A stretch of DNA of 64,000 nucleotides, taken from assembly GCA_900491605.1 (NCBI GenBank), contig UESW01003904.1, forward strand, positions 759,843 to 823,842, read 5' to 3'. Of the stretch, positions 47,309-59,762 are shown piece after piece. Position numbers and translations under genes: made by a program. Numbering within the stretch: position 1 is the first letter of the stretch; every line of letters starts with the position of its first letter. The DNA is from Calamus simplicifolius (Eukaryota; Streptophyta; Magnoliopsida; Arecales; Arecaceae). The notes below the pieces were generated by a model. It made no database searches. It saw only the letters and a list, made by a program, of their open reading frames with translations, and was not told the origin of the DNA.

Positions 47309-48064
47309 AGGTGTAATGGATAGATTTCACATCACGACCAAGCCTTAAAGAGCTTTGAGGTGCCCCAATGTCAGGGGGTGATGGAAGGCAATATCTAAAC
47401 CGATTTAATAAGGATAATGACCCAATATTAAGGCTAAAAGTCCCTAAAACGTTTTACCATTTCTTAAAACCTCTAATTTTGTGGCTAGACAAATTCATGA
47501 ACTTGCTACATTCCATGGCTGTTAGAATCAAAGCTTATGGTCTCAAATGCAAGAATGCCTTCTGTGTTATCGGAATCAAACCTTTAATTTTATGTTATAT
47601 TCTTATAATTCAAGCTTATCCACTACCAATTAACTTTTACTTTAATTTTTGAGCCATATGGTTTCGGCCTGCTTGAAGCGTTATAGAATTAAATATCATT
47701 AAATTTAATGATATAAAATGTATGGATAAATGATAAATATATTTGCCTATTTTTTGATTTATAACTTTGGTTAATTGGATGCTTTCATTATAATGTTAAT
47801 TTTTTTTAAAAAAATCTTAATATATATATCTCATGTTGTATGATTAAAGTATAAATAAGAAAACCTTTGTCTAATGCCCTTAAAACACAAAGCAGAGAGA
47901 CATGTTTAAAATGAATTTAGCCACCATCCGAAAACATGAAGTAAGCCATAATGATTAAGGATACATTACCTTTGAAGCGGTTGTAAAATAAATTCAATCA
48001 TCAACTCAAAAGTTTTAATACTCAAAATTGTTAGTAAGGCCCATAGTCAAATGCCATCATGAAA
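47309..48064. other. AT-rich intergenic DNA
   Basis: No gene was recognised. The 94-codon frame at 47368-47652 has no family resemblance. Confidence 0.45.
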
Positions 48065-48470
48065 TTATCAAATGAGTTAACTCGGGCACCAACTTAAAAG
48101 TGTTCATATTTGGACTAATGATAAATAGATAAGCATGGCCTATAGTCTAGACATCAAGCATATTATCTTTTAAGGAAACTATCAAATAGATCAATTTGGG
48201 CACCAACTCAGATGTTTTCATATTAGAATAATGATAAAACAGGCAAGTAAGGTCTATAATCTAGATATCAAGCATATCATCTTTGAAAAAACTATCAAGT
48301 GGATTGACTTAGGCACCAATCCAAAAGTTTTTATACTTGAACTAATGACAAAGTGAGCAAAAACTACAAAATGGGTTAACTTAAGCACTAATCCAAAAGT
48401 TTTTTTTTATTTGAACTACGATAGAGCAGGTAAGTAGAGTCTATAATCTGATCATTGGACACAATTTTTT
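48065..48470. repeat. Degenerate tandem repeat, period about 113 bp
   Basis: Units starting at about 48067, 48181 and 48294 share ATCAA.T.G.T.AA.T.GGGC.ACCAA(C/T), then AAAAGT.TT.ATA and GTCTATAATCTAGA-like words; a shorter fourth unit starts near 48365. This resembles fragments of LTR leader repeats, but the source is not identified. Confidence 0.65.
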
Positions 48471-48789
48471 TGAAAAATGATCTTCAATCGACCATTCAAA
48501 GTCCAATTCCGAGGCTTTAGCCTCTTATGCGACTCTCTTATGCCTTTAGAATTCCTATAAATTATGGCACCACTCTCACACGATCAGAAGCATGATAACA
48601 AAAGTCATAAAACAATTCTGATGCAATCATGTTCAATTAGTTAGTTTAAATTTAAGAGTAGTTAAAAAAAACTATCATGTATTAATCAAAAATATAAAAG
48701 ATATCACCCCATAGTCATTTATAGTGTGATTACATGAAATTAATGTATTATTGCATGTATTTATATATTTTTTTTTGGTATGATCACAT

Positions 48790-49275
48790 CATTTTAGGAT
48801 GAGTCAAACCCGTATATCATAATACAATATTTGGGTAAGGATAATAGGGCAAGGGTCGTCTTGCTTACAGCTCCAAAAATCATAGTGATAGACCATTCTG
48901 GCAGCAATTCAATCGGCCGCTGAATTGGCTTCCCGATAGATGTGTCGAATCTGGGCGCTATAAGTTTCCTGAAGTATAGATCAAATGTCGCAAAATAAAG
49001 GGATGGTTGATAAGTGGTCACTGAATTCCTGACGGAGCCAGTGGATAACAGTATTAGAATCCTCCTCAATGATAAGATAGTGAGCACCCAAACTTCGAAT
49101 GGCACAGAAAATACTAGTCCACACCGTATACAGCTTAGCAAGAGACACCAAGGAGTCAAGAAAGCCAAATCCTCCAGTCGCCAACATCGCACCATTTAAC
49201 TCACGAATCACAAAAGCCAATCCAGCATATCTATTTCAAATACTTCTATCAAAATTGATTTTAACAAACCTTAGA
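48790..49275 (-). mobile_element. LINE RNase H-domain remnant
   Basis: Minus-strand translation near 49270 gives KINFD, then in the frame from 49220 AFVIRELNGAMLATGGFGFL, LYTVWTSIFCAIRSLGAHYL and IEEDSNTVIHWL. After a frameshift, near 48950, it gives IYREANSAADWIA. These are the conserved strands of the plant LINE-type RNase H domain (RVT_3). It is dead, with at least one stop and one frameshift; no reverse transcriptase was seen upstream. Confidence 0.75.
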
Positions 49276-49788
49276 GATGAAAGCTTTCAAGATATGAAGA
49301 TCATGCATCGGTGCATTGCCAAATCAGCAGAGAAATTCAATAGCTAAGCTAACAGAATTAAAAGTATGAAAAGTATACTCGATGAACAAGAAGACTGTCA
49401 CCGAAAGCCATCAAGTCAGTGAATATGAGCTGTTTTGAAATAACTAAAATACTAAATCCTGTAAGTCCATGTAGATCCAAGCTGATGGATATTATTTCTC
49501 ATATCCTTCCTGGTCATGCTAAAAAAAAAAAAAAAATAAGCTGGAAGGTAAAACCATGCATTTATAGTTTTGGGCAAGGGAACCGCTTCTTTCCCCAGCC
49601 GCCGCAACTGCACATCTTTTAAAGCAATGATCTGGCGTTTAGGTCAATTAGGTGGAGCCGTGGAGGGATCATTAGGGATAGTCGTGTTTCTTCGCGGTCC
49701 CTCTTCCACTACTACGATCGGCGAAGGGGGGCGAGGAAAGATCTCAGATAGAAGAAGAGATCAGAGAGGGATAGAAAGCGAGAGAAAG
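49276..49788 (+). other. Upstream region and 5' UTR of PDIL2-1
   Basis: This runs from AT-rich DNA into a GC-rich leader with a GA-rich stretch just before the ATG. No convincing TATA box or complete ER-stress element was seen. Confidence 0.45.
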
Positions 49789-52700
49789 ATGGAAAGATCT
49801 CAGATCTGGTTCTCCTTGGCAACCCTAACCCTCACCCTGTCTCTCCTCTTCGACTCCGTTCGAGCCGACGACGTCTTCGTGCTCACGGAGGCCAACTTCG
49901 AGACGGAGGTTGGGCAAGATCGCGGTGCCCTCGTTGAGTTCTACGCTCCTTGGTATCCTCTACACTCTTCTTGGCAGTGAGAACGTAGACAGTAGTATCG
50001 TGCAATCTAGTGAATCTGCTTTGTCTTTGTAGCTTCCCCGCGTATTGATTCCTTGAGGATTTTGTGATCGGAATCTTACTTTGCGTTCGTTGGTGTCAAG
50101 GTGTGTGGATTTAGGGTTTTGATGTGTCGATCTTGAGGAGTTTGAGCTGGATGAGAGGGTGTTGACTTGTTTTGGATGGAAATTTATTTATTTATTTTCT
50201 TGTCTTTGTAATTTATTGGAATGGATCATTTCGCTACATTTAGAGCTATTTTGGAAGAAAACATCAAATTACTGTGCCATCTGATTGGCGTGATTTCGGA
50301 AACTGGAGTATTGTATTTACTGGATTTGTTGCGTTACTTGGTTGGGATTTGTAAGTGAAAAGCTTGAATCTTTGAGGTTGATTTTATAACTTTATGTTGT
50401 TTCTCCCGAAGTCTGTGCGTCCAATTGAAGTTCTCGAGGGGTCCGATATTTTAAATTGGTCAGGGTGATGAGGTTAGATTTTGTACTTATAGGAGACAAC
50501 TTGGTGAAAAGATTGAGTTGTCAAGATGATTTATAACTTTATATTGTTTCATATCTGGTCTGTGTGTGCAGTTAAAGTTGCTCAAGGATCCAATCTTATA
50601 TGTTTGTGACGTGATGCATCTTTTAGGGAAATTCTTATGCCCAGAGAACCTCTTAGCCTAAACTTTTCTCAGATTGACATGTGATAGATTGGCCTTGCAC
50701 CCTGTAAATGCTCTATTATGACCCGTTGCATGGTCGGCCATGTGCTGCCATGTGGTGGTGTAACCTCAAGCCCATGTGTAAGCATAGTACTACCCATCTT
50801 TCAGGATTTTGGTGAAAAATAGCCTTTTGTAGTTCTAATAATAATCAGTTCTTTATTAGAATAGCAAAGCTGTTTTTCTGTTTATTAATGGTTCATCTTT
50901 AAACATTGAATGTGTGGTATTGCTGGGTGATGTTGGTTTTATAGCAGTAATGTAGTTTCCCTCTCTTGTTCTTGATGTTTCAAACCAGTTTTAACAATGT
51001 CAGGTCAACTTAGCCAATTTTTAGTTTGGTCAGTATAAATAATACCGAATCAGCCAAACAAAGACTCTTATGGTAACGCTTTGTGTCTAATTCTACGTAG
51101 TTTCTTAAAACTACCTGGCGCACCTGTCCAGGAATGTGTCTAACAAAGTTGTAGATATTTTTTATGGGAAATTTTCATGTTCTTGGCTACACCCATGCAA
51201 GCACATGCCACAACAGAGATGTAGGCCTTTTTTATTGGAACTTTTCATTTTCTTCTTCACTATGGAAACTTAACTTTTTGCTTACCTGTGCTCTTAATGG
51301 CAGGTGTGGGCATTGTAAGAAGCTTGCTCCTGAGTATGAAAAGCTTGGTTCAAGTTTTAAAAAGGCTAAAGCCATTTTGATAGGAAAGGTCAGTCTTTTT
51401 TCTTATTGCATGTATCTTTTTTCGTCAATTGTTTTGTCCTATAGCTCCAGACAGGCTTCAGCACATCTTGTCGACATTTTCATTCTGGATGATGCACTCC
51501 CCTCTCTTGCCCAATCCCCTCCTCCCATCCCCCCAACAAAAAAAAAAAAAACCCCAAAAAAACTATGTCCAGTTGATAGTCTACCCAATGTGCTGGAATT
51601 AAATAAAAATGATATTACAACAAAAAATATAGCCTTTTCATGATTAGATTGTACAAATGAAAACCTGACTTGAAAACCTGACTGCTCCAGTGAATCTTTA
51701 CAAAACACTTTAGATTATATATCAAAATGTTGATGTCGCTTTAACTTCTGTTTGTCCAATGTAGGTGGACTGTGATGAGCATAAGAGCTTATGCAGCAAA
51801 TACGGTGTTTCGGGATACCCAACAATCCAATGGTTCCCAAAAGGCACCTTGGAACCAAAAAAGTGAGTGTAATATCCCAACAGTTTTCCCCCAGCTTTGA
51901 ATGCTTATTAAATTGTTTGAGTTTGATTGGCTCCTCTGTATTTCTTTCATTTGAGTATTACAGTTTTATTTGTGACACTAATAAATTGATATAATTATGG
52001 AGGTATGAAGGTCCACGAACTGCAGAAGCCCTTGCTGAATTTGTAAATAACGAAGGAGGTAATGTTTTAACTTGTAATGTGCAAGGGATTTATTGGATTT
52101 CCATTCTTGCAACTTATAGCTGTTTTATATGATATGTTTGTAGCATATCCAAGGTTTTGAGACAATGACAGGTTATTATTAATAATCTTGGCTTTATACT
52201 AAGGATTTAATGCTTTTGTTGAAAGTGATTAAACTTTATGCATCTGGATTATATGCCTCGGTAAAAGTTTGTATGACAAAGTTGGATGAATAGAGTTGAT
52301 CTTGGTTGGCGATGCTGTTATTGATGTTCGTTATGGTCTTGTTTGTCTCATTGAAGGTTTTCCTTTTTGGTGTCGGACCCTAGGCTGATAGCTTACCTGT
52401 AGGTTGAGCTTGTTATGGTATGCCTCCTGAACCGATGCATGGTATGTTGCTGGAGACAAGAGTGCAGCTGTACTGTGTACCATTACAATATTGTATCAAG
52501 CCCCCATACTCTGCCATTGCCTTATTAGGTCGAGATGGTATGCCTGGTACTATGTGATTTGGGTCAGTATAGGAAGTTTTGGTGTTGTTTATATTACAAT
52601 AGAATGAAAGGAGCCACAAGAACTTGGCAAAACTTACGTATTTTGAGATTCTGTTCTCATTCTTGTCTTGTTGGAGATGAATACACGAATGTCGCGGTGG

Positions 52701-53553
52701 AGATGAAAAAGCAACGGTGTAGATGCATGCACCTTGCACCAGAAGTTGGCATTACAATAGAAAATATAGTGAGTTTTATAGATCATAACAACATGGTTTG
52801 ATTGCCTCACAGTTTCTAAAGCTTTGGTAGATTTCTTTGATGTGAACAACTAGAATGTCATAGACTGTTTTCTTGTCAATATAGAAAGTTGCTTTTTATC
52901 TGATCTTCACATGACACATGGGAGCTTATAAGCTATATAACAATATCTAGTCTATATTATTAGAACTCTGTCAACCAACATTCACCTGTAAGATTCAGTC
53001 ACATCTGGAAGGTTTTTGAGTTATCTTTCTGCTTTCATCTACCAGACATCTAAAGCAACTAAGGTTCAGATGTCTCTTTGCAAACTGGATCTGGCTGTGG
53101 TCTGACTTCAATTTGACCATCAAATTGGATCCATTTGACCTAATACAGAATTCTAATCGAAAAAAACCTTGGGTTGGTGCAGGCTGAGCTGTTCAAAATG
53201 TATTCATGTTAATGAATCCAATCAAATGCAACTTTGTGCTGTTTCAGAGATGGAAATACACACACACAAAAAAAAAAGTGCAGTTTGAAACAAGCATATG
53301 TAGAAAGAAGACCAATAACAACACATGATCAGAGGAAAAAGATACATGGATGGAAAACTAGTTATGTTTACATCTGACTTTATTTCATTATCTAAATCAT
53401 ATTTTCATTTAGTACATCAGTATTAATTTTGTATTATTTTTCATGTTTGTTCATAAACCTAATCTGGAAGTATGCATCTAATTTATTGTATTCCATAGTT
53501 TAGAAGGAAACTTGTGGCTGGTTAGGTGAAGCAGGATCATGAGTTTCTTTATT

Positions 53554-53587
<34 letters not shown>

Positions 53588-56500
53588 TACACACAGACAC
53601 ACGCATGCGTGCACACACACACATACATATATGTATGTATACATACATATATGTATGTATACATACATATATGTATGTATACATACATATGTATATTTCC
53701 TGTTTTGTCTACTAATTGGAAAGTGACTGCGATTTTTTAAGTTTACAAATTTTGAAGGGCCGTAGATTATCCATATTCAAATGCAGGAACTAGACTGCTC
53801 TGGATGAGATCAACGAGTTGTCTATATTAGGTTCAGTTGGCACAAGTAATATTGCAGATAGTCTGTCATACGGTATGCTGTGATCAATGTCAATGGCAAA
53901 TAATATATGTCGGAACTATTAGGGATTTTAAGAGATGAAGAAAAGATCTAAATGAACTTCTTGCCCAATCTTTTAATTATTCTCTAACAAGTATCTTTCT
54001 TGTACTAGCCACATCTTTCTTGCAAGTTTGGCCTGCTTACATATTTTCCATTTTCACCAGCAATCATGTGAGTTTAACAGATGCTTCTAGAAGAAAAAGA
54101 CCAACTGTCTTGATGGATGTGGGCCGCATCCTGCATCCTAAATCTTAAATATATCGGGTAAAAGCCTTAGAGTCTAGCACATGGCTGAGCTACAGTGCTT
54201 TACCCCTTCTAATATATGACATACAGTAGATTTTCTAGTATAGGAAGGATACTTCTTCTACTCATATTCCTACTTGATTGTGGCATGCCTGCACATCATG
54301 TTGATAGTGGATTGTGTCTTGCAACTGTCACTAAGCATGCTTGAATTGTCCCGATTTTGCTTCTGTTCATGTTTTCCCTCGATTCTTATATGATTTGTGG
54401 CTTAAAAGGATGAAGGTAATTCTGTCATTTACTGCTGACATGTTATAAGTAGTTGTTGAATGAGATGCAATAACTGGGTGTGACCAGGGTATGCCATATT
54501 GCCTCATATTGGTGTGTACCAAGCATACCATATTGTATCAGTATGGAACCACTACACAGTACAGGGGGCATACTAAGTATCGGTATGCTGAATCAAGCCC
54601 TGTATTAGGCATACCAACATTGTATCAAGAAAGTATGGGTATAAGGTCCGGCATTAAGATTGCGAACCTTGGGTATGATTGTGTAGTAACCTATTCATAT
54701 GTTTTACTTCTATCATTTGAAGCTAGATGGTTCTTATAGATTTGTACATTTAAATAATTGTTTTCCTATTATCTAGTTTTATGAGTTTAAAAATTCCTTA
54801 TATCATCGTGGGATAGTTCTGTCATGTGCATATCAAGCAGTGGATGGAAAAGGGTTGGCATTACCTAACAGGTTTATTGGTTATGGCTACAGGGACCAAC
54901 GTGAAGGTGGCAACTGTTCCTTCCAGTGTAGTAGTGCTAACAGCAGATAACTTCAACCAGGTCGTCCTTGATGAAACTAAAGATGTCCTTGTGGAGTTTT
55001 ATGCGCCATGGTTAGTTTACCTTCACTGTTTGGTCTTTCATTTCATTGGAATTTTTTGACTTGTTGAGATATAATCTTACGATTGTTATTTCAACAGGTG
55101 TGGTCACTGCAAAAACCTTGCTCCTGTAAGTAAATGAATGTAACCTCTGAAAATTATCAAAAGAATGGTCCACTTATGTAATGGCATTCTCATGTACTTT
55201 ATCTTTGAGGCTTTACCTGTTCTTAATCTTCTTTTGTTTCTTTGTAGACATATGAGAAGGTAGCTGCTGCTTACAAGTTGAAGAGGATGTTGTAATCGCT
55301 AACCTTGATGCTGACAAATACAAGGATTTGGCTGAAAAGTGAGTTCATAATCTACAGTTGTGTTTACAAGTGGCCAAAATTTTAAGACCAGCAGATATCA
55401 TGATTATACTTGTCTTGTTTGTAATGCTTAGTATTTCAAAATAAATGTGGTTTTGCAGTTCAGTTTCATTACTTTGAGATCAGTAATCAGGGGGTATGTC
55501 TGCTGACTGCAGTCAAATTAAGCTCCTAGCAAAATATTGCATTTCAGTGTTTACATTTGCAGCCTTAACTGACTAGGGTATAATCATGATTCATTATGTT
55601 GTTGATTGCCAATTTTCAATGTCGTTCAGGTTCTTTCGCATGTGCCTATCAAGAATGAAATCTTTGATGTCCACTTTGCATTCGAAGGAAGCATGATTTT
55701 CACTTTGCTTGCCCCCCTTTGATACTGCTATTCAATTCAAGCATTAATAGATTTTCTTTGGCATGAATCAAAATTTTAAATGCACAGCTTGACATGCACG
55801 GTAACCATTATAACATGTGTTATTCACTTGTGTAGCAGTGCTTTTGCATATCTGCTTTGCATTTCATTCAGAAAAGGCTGGTTCCTCTTCCCGTTTACAT
55901 TTTAATAAAACAAATCATTTTCACTTTCTTTTTCTCTGACATTATGATCCCAAATATGTGCCCATTTTTGACTTCCATTTAGATGGCTGAACTATTTCAT
56001 CTGGTTCTCCATTGCCTGATCTTTATTGTTCTTCTGGATGGGTTTCCTTGATTGCATTCATTTCTTGCTCGTTACTCCTACTGTGCTGCATCACTGTCCT
56101 TATTTTCTATTTCCTTGACTGTATTTATTTTTCAGTAGTTTATCGTTGATTGCCTTGTTTTGCATCTTATATTGGTGCATCACTGATGGCTGCTGTGGGA
56201 AGATTTCTTGAAAATCAATAACATGGAGCAATGATGCTTGGTTGTTTGCTTCTAAAAAAAGTTTACTATGTAATAAAGTTTCTATTTTAATTTAATTGCT
56301 AAGACTATATTGTTTTATTAACGCTGTGCATATGACATAATTTCAGGTATGGAGTTAGTGGTTATCCTACATTAAAGTTTTTCCCAAGGGGCAACAAAGC
56401 TGGTGAAGACTATGATGGTGACCGGGACTTGGATGACTTTGTTAAATTCATCAATGAGAAGTGTGGCACAAGCCGCGATGCAAAAGGAAAACTTACTTCT

Positions 56501-59500
56501 CAGGTTTGTATGAGATAAGAGTTTGAAGACCTACATTTTTGTATTTTGTCAATGAATCCACTTTAATGATGAAACTTTAATTACCGTAGGCTGGAATTGT
56601 AGCAAGCTTGGGTGCTTTGGTGAAGGAATTTGTGAGTGCCAGTAATGATGAGCGGAAAGCGATTGTATCTCAAATGGAAGAGGAGGCTGAGAAACTCAAG
56701 GGTTCTTCTGCAAGGTAACATCTTTTCCTATTTGAATCTTTAATAGTAATTGTATTGATATATATTGATTCACGAATTTGAAATATGTTGTCAAATGGAT
56801 TTTGCAACTCTAGTCCTGATTTTTCTTTCACTATTCTTGACATAAATGTTCTATCACTGTTTCTCTATCTTGACTGGCCATGCAATGAATAAACTGTCAC
56901 TATTCTGAGAAACATGTTTATTATCTTAAAATTGGGTCATCACTAAAATAAAATTGAACCTTGTTTATATGCTCTGTTGAAACGATGTATGTCTACAGAA
57001 GATGTGTCTGTTCACAATCTTGTCGCTTCTGGTTTCTTCTTCCATATCCTTTATATTCTAGTCTGAATAAGATTTATTTGATTTCTTAGCCTACGTGCTA
57101 AGCTAGTCATCCCTAACTCAGTTGGTAAAGGATTGTATTCAATGAATGCCAAAGTAAATCACTTGTGGCAGAATGGTGTCTATATCTCTTCCTGCAAAGA
57201 AGATGCATATCATAGATAAAACTTGTTTTTCTTAGGGGTGGTCCATGGTAAGAATTTTGACACAAGCTGACCTCAAAAACTGTTTTGAACATTTGGTGAG
57301 ATGATCGGTTTCTGTGCTAGGTTTCTGGGGCATTCCATATCCTATTTTACATAATGTGGCAATGCAAATAGCATTTCACCAATTATTTTAATCTTAAAAT
57401 TCCTCCTATATGGAAATCATCATGAATATGAAAAAATTCTGTTTTCAGTTTGTGAGAGTTTATTATTGGATGTGGTTTGAATGTCATTTCCAAAGCCAAG
57501 CACAAGCTCTGTTCAGAGAAGTCTTACATAAGCTATTGATTTTAAAATTTGTTTAAATATCTATATGTAACTATAGATTTTCTAAACCAAAGTATCGGAT
57601 ATTAAAATCTTCATCCTTCTGCATGAAGTCTCACGACATTGCTCCTTATTTGCAGAATCTGTCTTGACAATGCTCCTTACAGTGAATCTTATTTATTTAC
57701 AATACTGTATCCCCTTAATCTCTGTTTGCATAATTTTACTGTGCATACCACAGTTCATACTGTATACCACGCTGTATTGCAAGTTGGACGGCCTCATATT
57801 GGCAAATCATGAGTAGATGCAGTGGTGTGCCACAGTATGTACTGTGCTAGTATATCACTGGTGTGCCCTCTTCATAGGGTTTCTTAGACGTTCAATAGAA
57901 TAAAATCAGGCTTGGGCACCATGTTTCAGTGGGCTGGATAGGCATGGGTTGACCTTCACGCAGCCCTCACTTGTACGCTTTATCCTTAAGCCAAATGGAA
58001 AGAGCACATGTTATGTTTCCTAATGTGCATAGTATAATATAGAAAATATGGTAGCTTGATATCTGAATATTTCTAATTGGGAATTATTTGACATCATATC
58101 ACTTCAGTGACCTTAAGAGGGAATGAAGCTTGGACTGTTAAGCTTTTATTTGCAGTTCTGGTGGTTGGGAGGTAGGGTATATGGGCCCCACCATGCCATG
58201 TTTGTTGCTTTAGACTCTAGGTATGGAGGGAATATGTAGGATGTATGGAATTTTTTATATTATTTGTAATTGGAAAACTTCTATATTAAATATTCATGCA
58301 ATTGAATTGTATTTTGCAGTATCTCAGAATATGGAGTGAAATTATCACCAATTTTGCTAGGCATCATTTTTTTGGCACTTAATATCGGAGCTTAAAATTA
58401 ATTGAGTATATGTTAGCTTTCACTGTCGATGCTCATAAGATTTTGATCTCCTTGACTAAACCAAGCAACATCATTTACATCCAAGGTTTGAAGTTTTGAC
58501 CAAAACTGAGAATGGATGAGTTTTGGAGGTTTTGGCCAAGACTGGTCTGAAATTGATTGAAGTTTTTGGTTTCAGTTAGTTTCAACCAGTTTTGGCTGGT
58601 TTTGTCAAGGTTCGAGAATTAGTTTATTCAGAAACTGATATCTTTTGATATTTTTTCATCAGGTATTTACATTAAAATATTTTGCAACATCCTATGTATT
58701 TAAGCTCTAATGATCTAGGTTATGTTATTTTTAGCTATGTTTAGTTATTATAATGTACAAGATGCAACCCTGATGTGTAGCTTTACTAATTAAAAAGTGT
58801 TGCAATCTTTAAGTTCCTTTTCAACTCATAAGATTTTTCTTCTCTCTTTTCTAGGCTAGCGCATGGAATAATGAAATATGGTTATTATTTGGGTGGATCA
58901 TTGCGAAAATGGGTTGTTAAAAAATGGAGTATAATGAAATATGCTGAAATGGTTTTGCTCTTGCTTAGATTATTAAAATGAGAAAAAAAATGAAACATAC
59001 TTAGAAAAAGTTTACATAAATGTAAAAAATCTAAATGGACATGCAAAATAAGGAAAATGAGAAAAATGCATGAAAATTAGAAGAAGTATAGGATAATTAT
59101 AAAAAAGAGAGAGAACTATAATATATTTGGTATATTAAGCTTTAAAACATTTTAGTTTTAACCTGAAACTACCAAAAACACACTTATATGTTCGAGAAGT
59201 ATAATGGAATGATGTGAAGTTACTCTTCATTATTATTTTTCCTTATTTTTCTTTTTCTTAGTTTTTTCTGGATTTTTTTTTCACTGAAACTCTGAAAGTT
59301 CTTTTTGTGAAACTGCCAAATCCGAGACTCAAACCAGAGGGCCAAAAACTAAATCAAAACAGTGCTTTAAAACCTTGATCGCATCTACGTGTAGCCATGT
59401 TTCCACTTGCATTGCCATGCAGTTGCAATCTTAGTTGACTATTCATTTTTGCCATGAATTCCAGGTATGGTAAGACCTATTTGAAGGTTGCAAAAAGCTG

Positions 59501-59762
59501 CATTGACAAAGGTTCTGACTACGCCAAAAATGAGATTGAGCGTCTTCAGCGCATGCTGGATAAGGTGGGATGGCAATTTTTTCTTTTCATTTTAGTTTGC
59601 CGGGAAATAAATCAATCTCAAATATATTAGATATTTCTAGGCTGTCATTTGACGTTCTAACATGGAGGGGAATGTTTTGCCATTTGGTTGCAGTCGATAA
59701 GCCCTTCCAAGGCAGACGAGTTCATCATCAAGAGGAACATCCTATCAACTTTTGCTACCTAG
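49789..59762 (+). CDS. PDIL2-1: Protein disulfide isomerase-like 2-1, 11 exons, one-base frameshift in exon 7
   Basis: This ER-lumen thiol oxidoreductase forms and rearranges disulfides. Exons: 49789-49952, 51304-51388, 51765-51862, 52003-52058, 54893-55010, 55098-55125, 55248-55338, 56347-56503, 56590-56714, 59465-59564, 59694-59762, all with GT-AG ends and consistent phases. The first residues (MERSQIWFSLATLTLTLSLL, cleaved near SVRA-DD) form a signal peptide. Two thioredoxin domains follow, each with a CGHC active site (WCGHCKKLAPEYEKL split over exons 1/2; WCGHCKNLAP split over exons 5/6) and a cis-proline loop (SGYPTIQWFP; SGYPTLKFFP). The C-terminal ERp29c-type helical domain runs from AGIVASLGALVKEF to KSISPSKADEF, ending in ILSTFAT with no KDEL, as is usual for this subfamily. 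In exon 7 one G is missing at 55280/55281 (YKL then a shifted frame with TAA at 55293). With it the protein has 363 residues, against 361 in Arabidopsis; probably an assembly error. Introns 4 and 9 carry repeats. Confidence 0.94.
52395..52580. repeat. CAAGGTT-family-like copy in PDIL2-1 intron 4
   Basis: The stretch is rich in GGTATGCCTCCTGAACCGAT, GTACCATTACAATATTGTA and GAGATGGTATGCCTGGTAC words, resembling the inverted copy at 54485. Its ends are unclear. Confidence 0.5.
53555..53695. repeat. Compound microsatellite with a palindromic 20-bp unit in PDIL2-1 intron 4
   Basis: AC repeats at about 53555-53620 run into a tandem of ACATACATATATGTATGTAT, a perfect 20-bp palindrome, three full copies from 53621 to 53680 and a partial fourth. 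Each unit can form a hairpin. Confidence 0.95.
54485..54672 (-). repeat. CAAGGTT-family copy in PDIL2-1 intron 4, inverted
   Basis: On the minus strand it starts CCCAAGGTTCGCAATCTTAA, then ATGCCGGACCTTATACCC, and continues with CTTGATACAATGTTGGTATG and GGTATGCTTGGTACACACCA. This is the clearest match to the copies at 13464, 38202 and 40046. Confidence 0.7.
57735..57850. repeat. CAAGGTT-family fragment in PDIL2-1 intron 9
   Basis: Words such as GCATACCACAGTTCATACTG, TATACCACGCTGTATTGCAA and GTGGTGTGCCACAGTATG resemble the interior of the family; neither end is clear. Confidence 0.45.
58482..59377. mobile_element. hAT-like non-autonomous element in PDIL2-1 intron 9, 896 bp
   Basis: It begins CAAGGTTTGAAGTTTTGACC and ends AGTGCTTTAAAACCTTG, like the element at 9613-10413, and shares TTTCAG/CTGAAAC-rich interior words. 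The flanking octamers TTTACATC and ATCGCATC agree at 5 of 8 positions, as expected for an old duplication. No transposase frame. Confidence 0.7.

Noticed and set aside
53500..53726. Open frames on both strands across the AC/TATG microsatellite
   Set aside because: Simple-sequence translation only.
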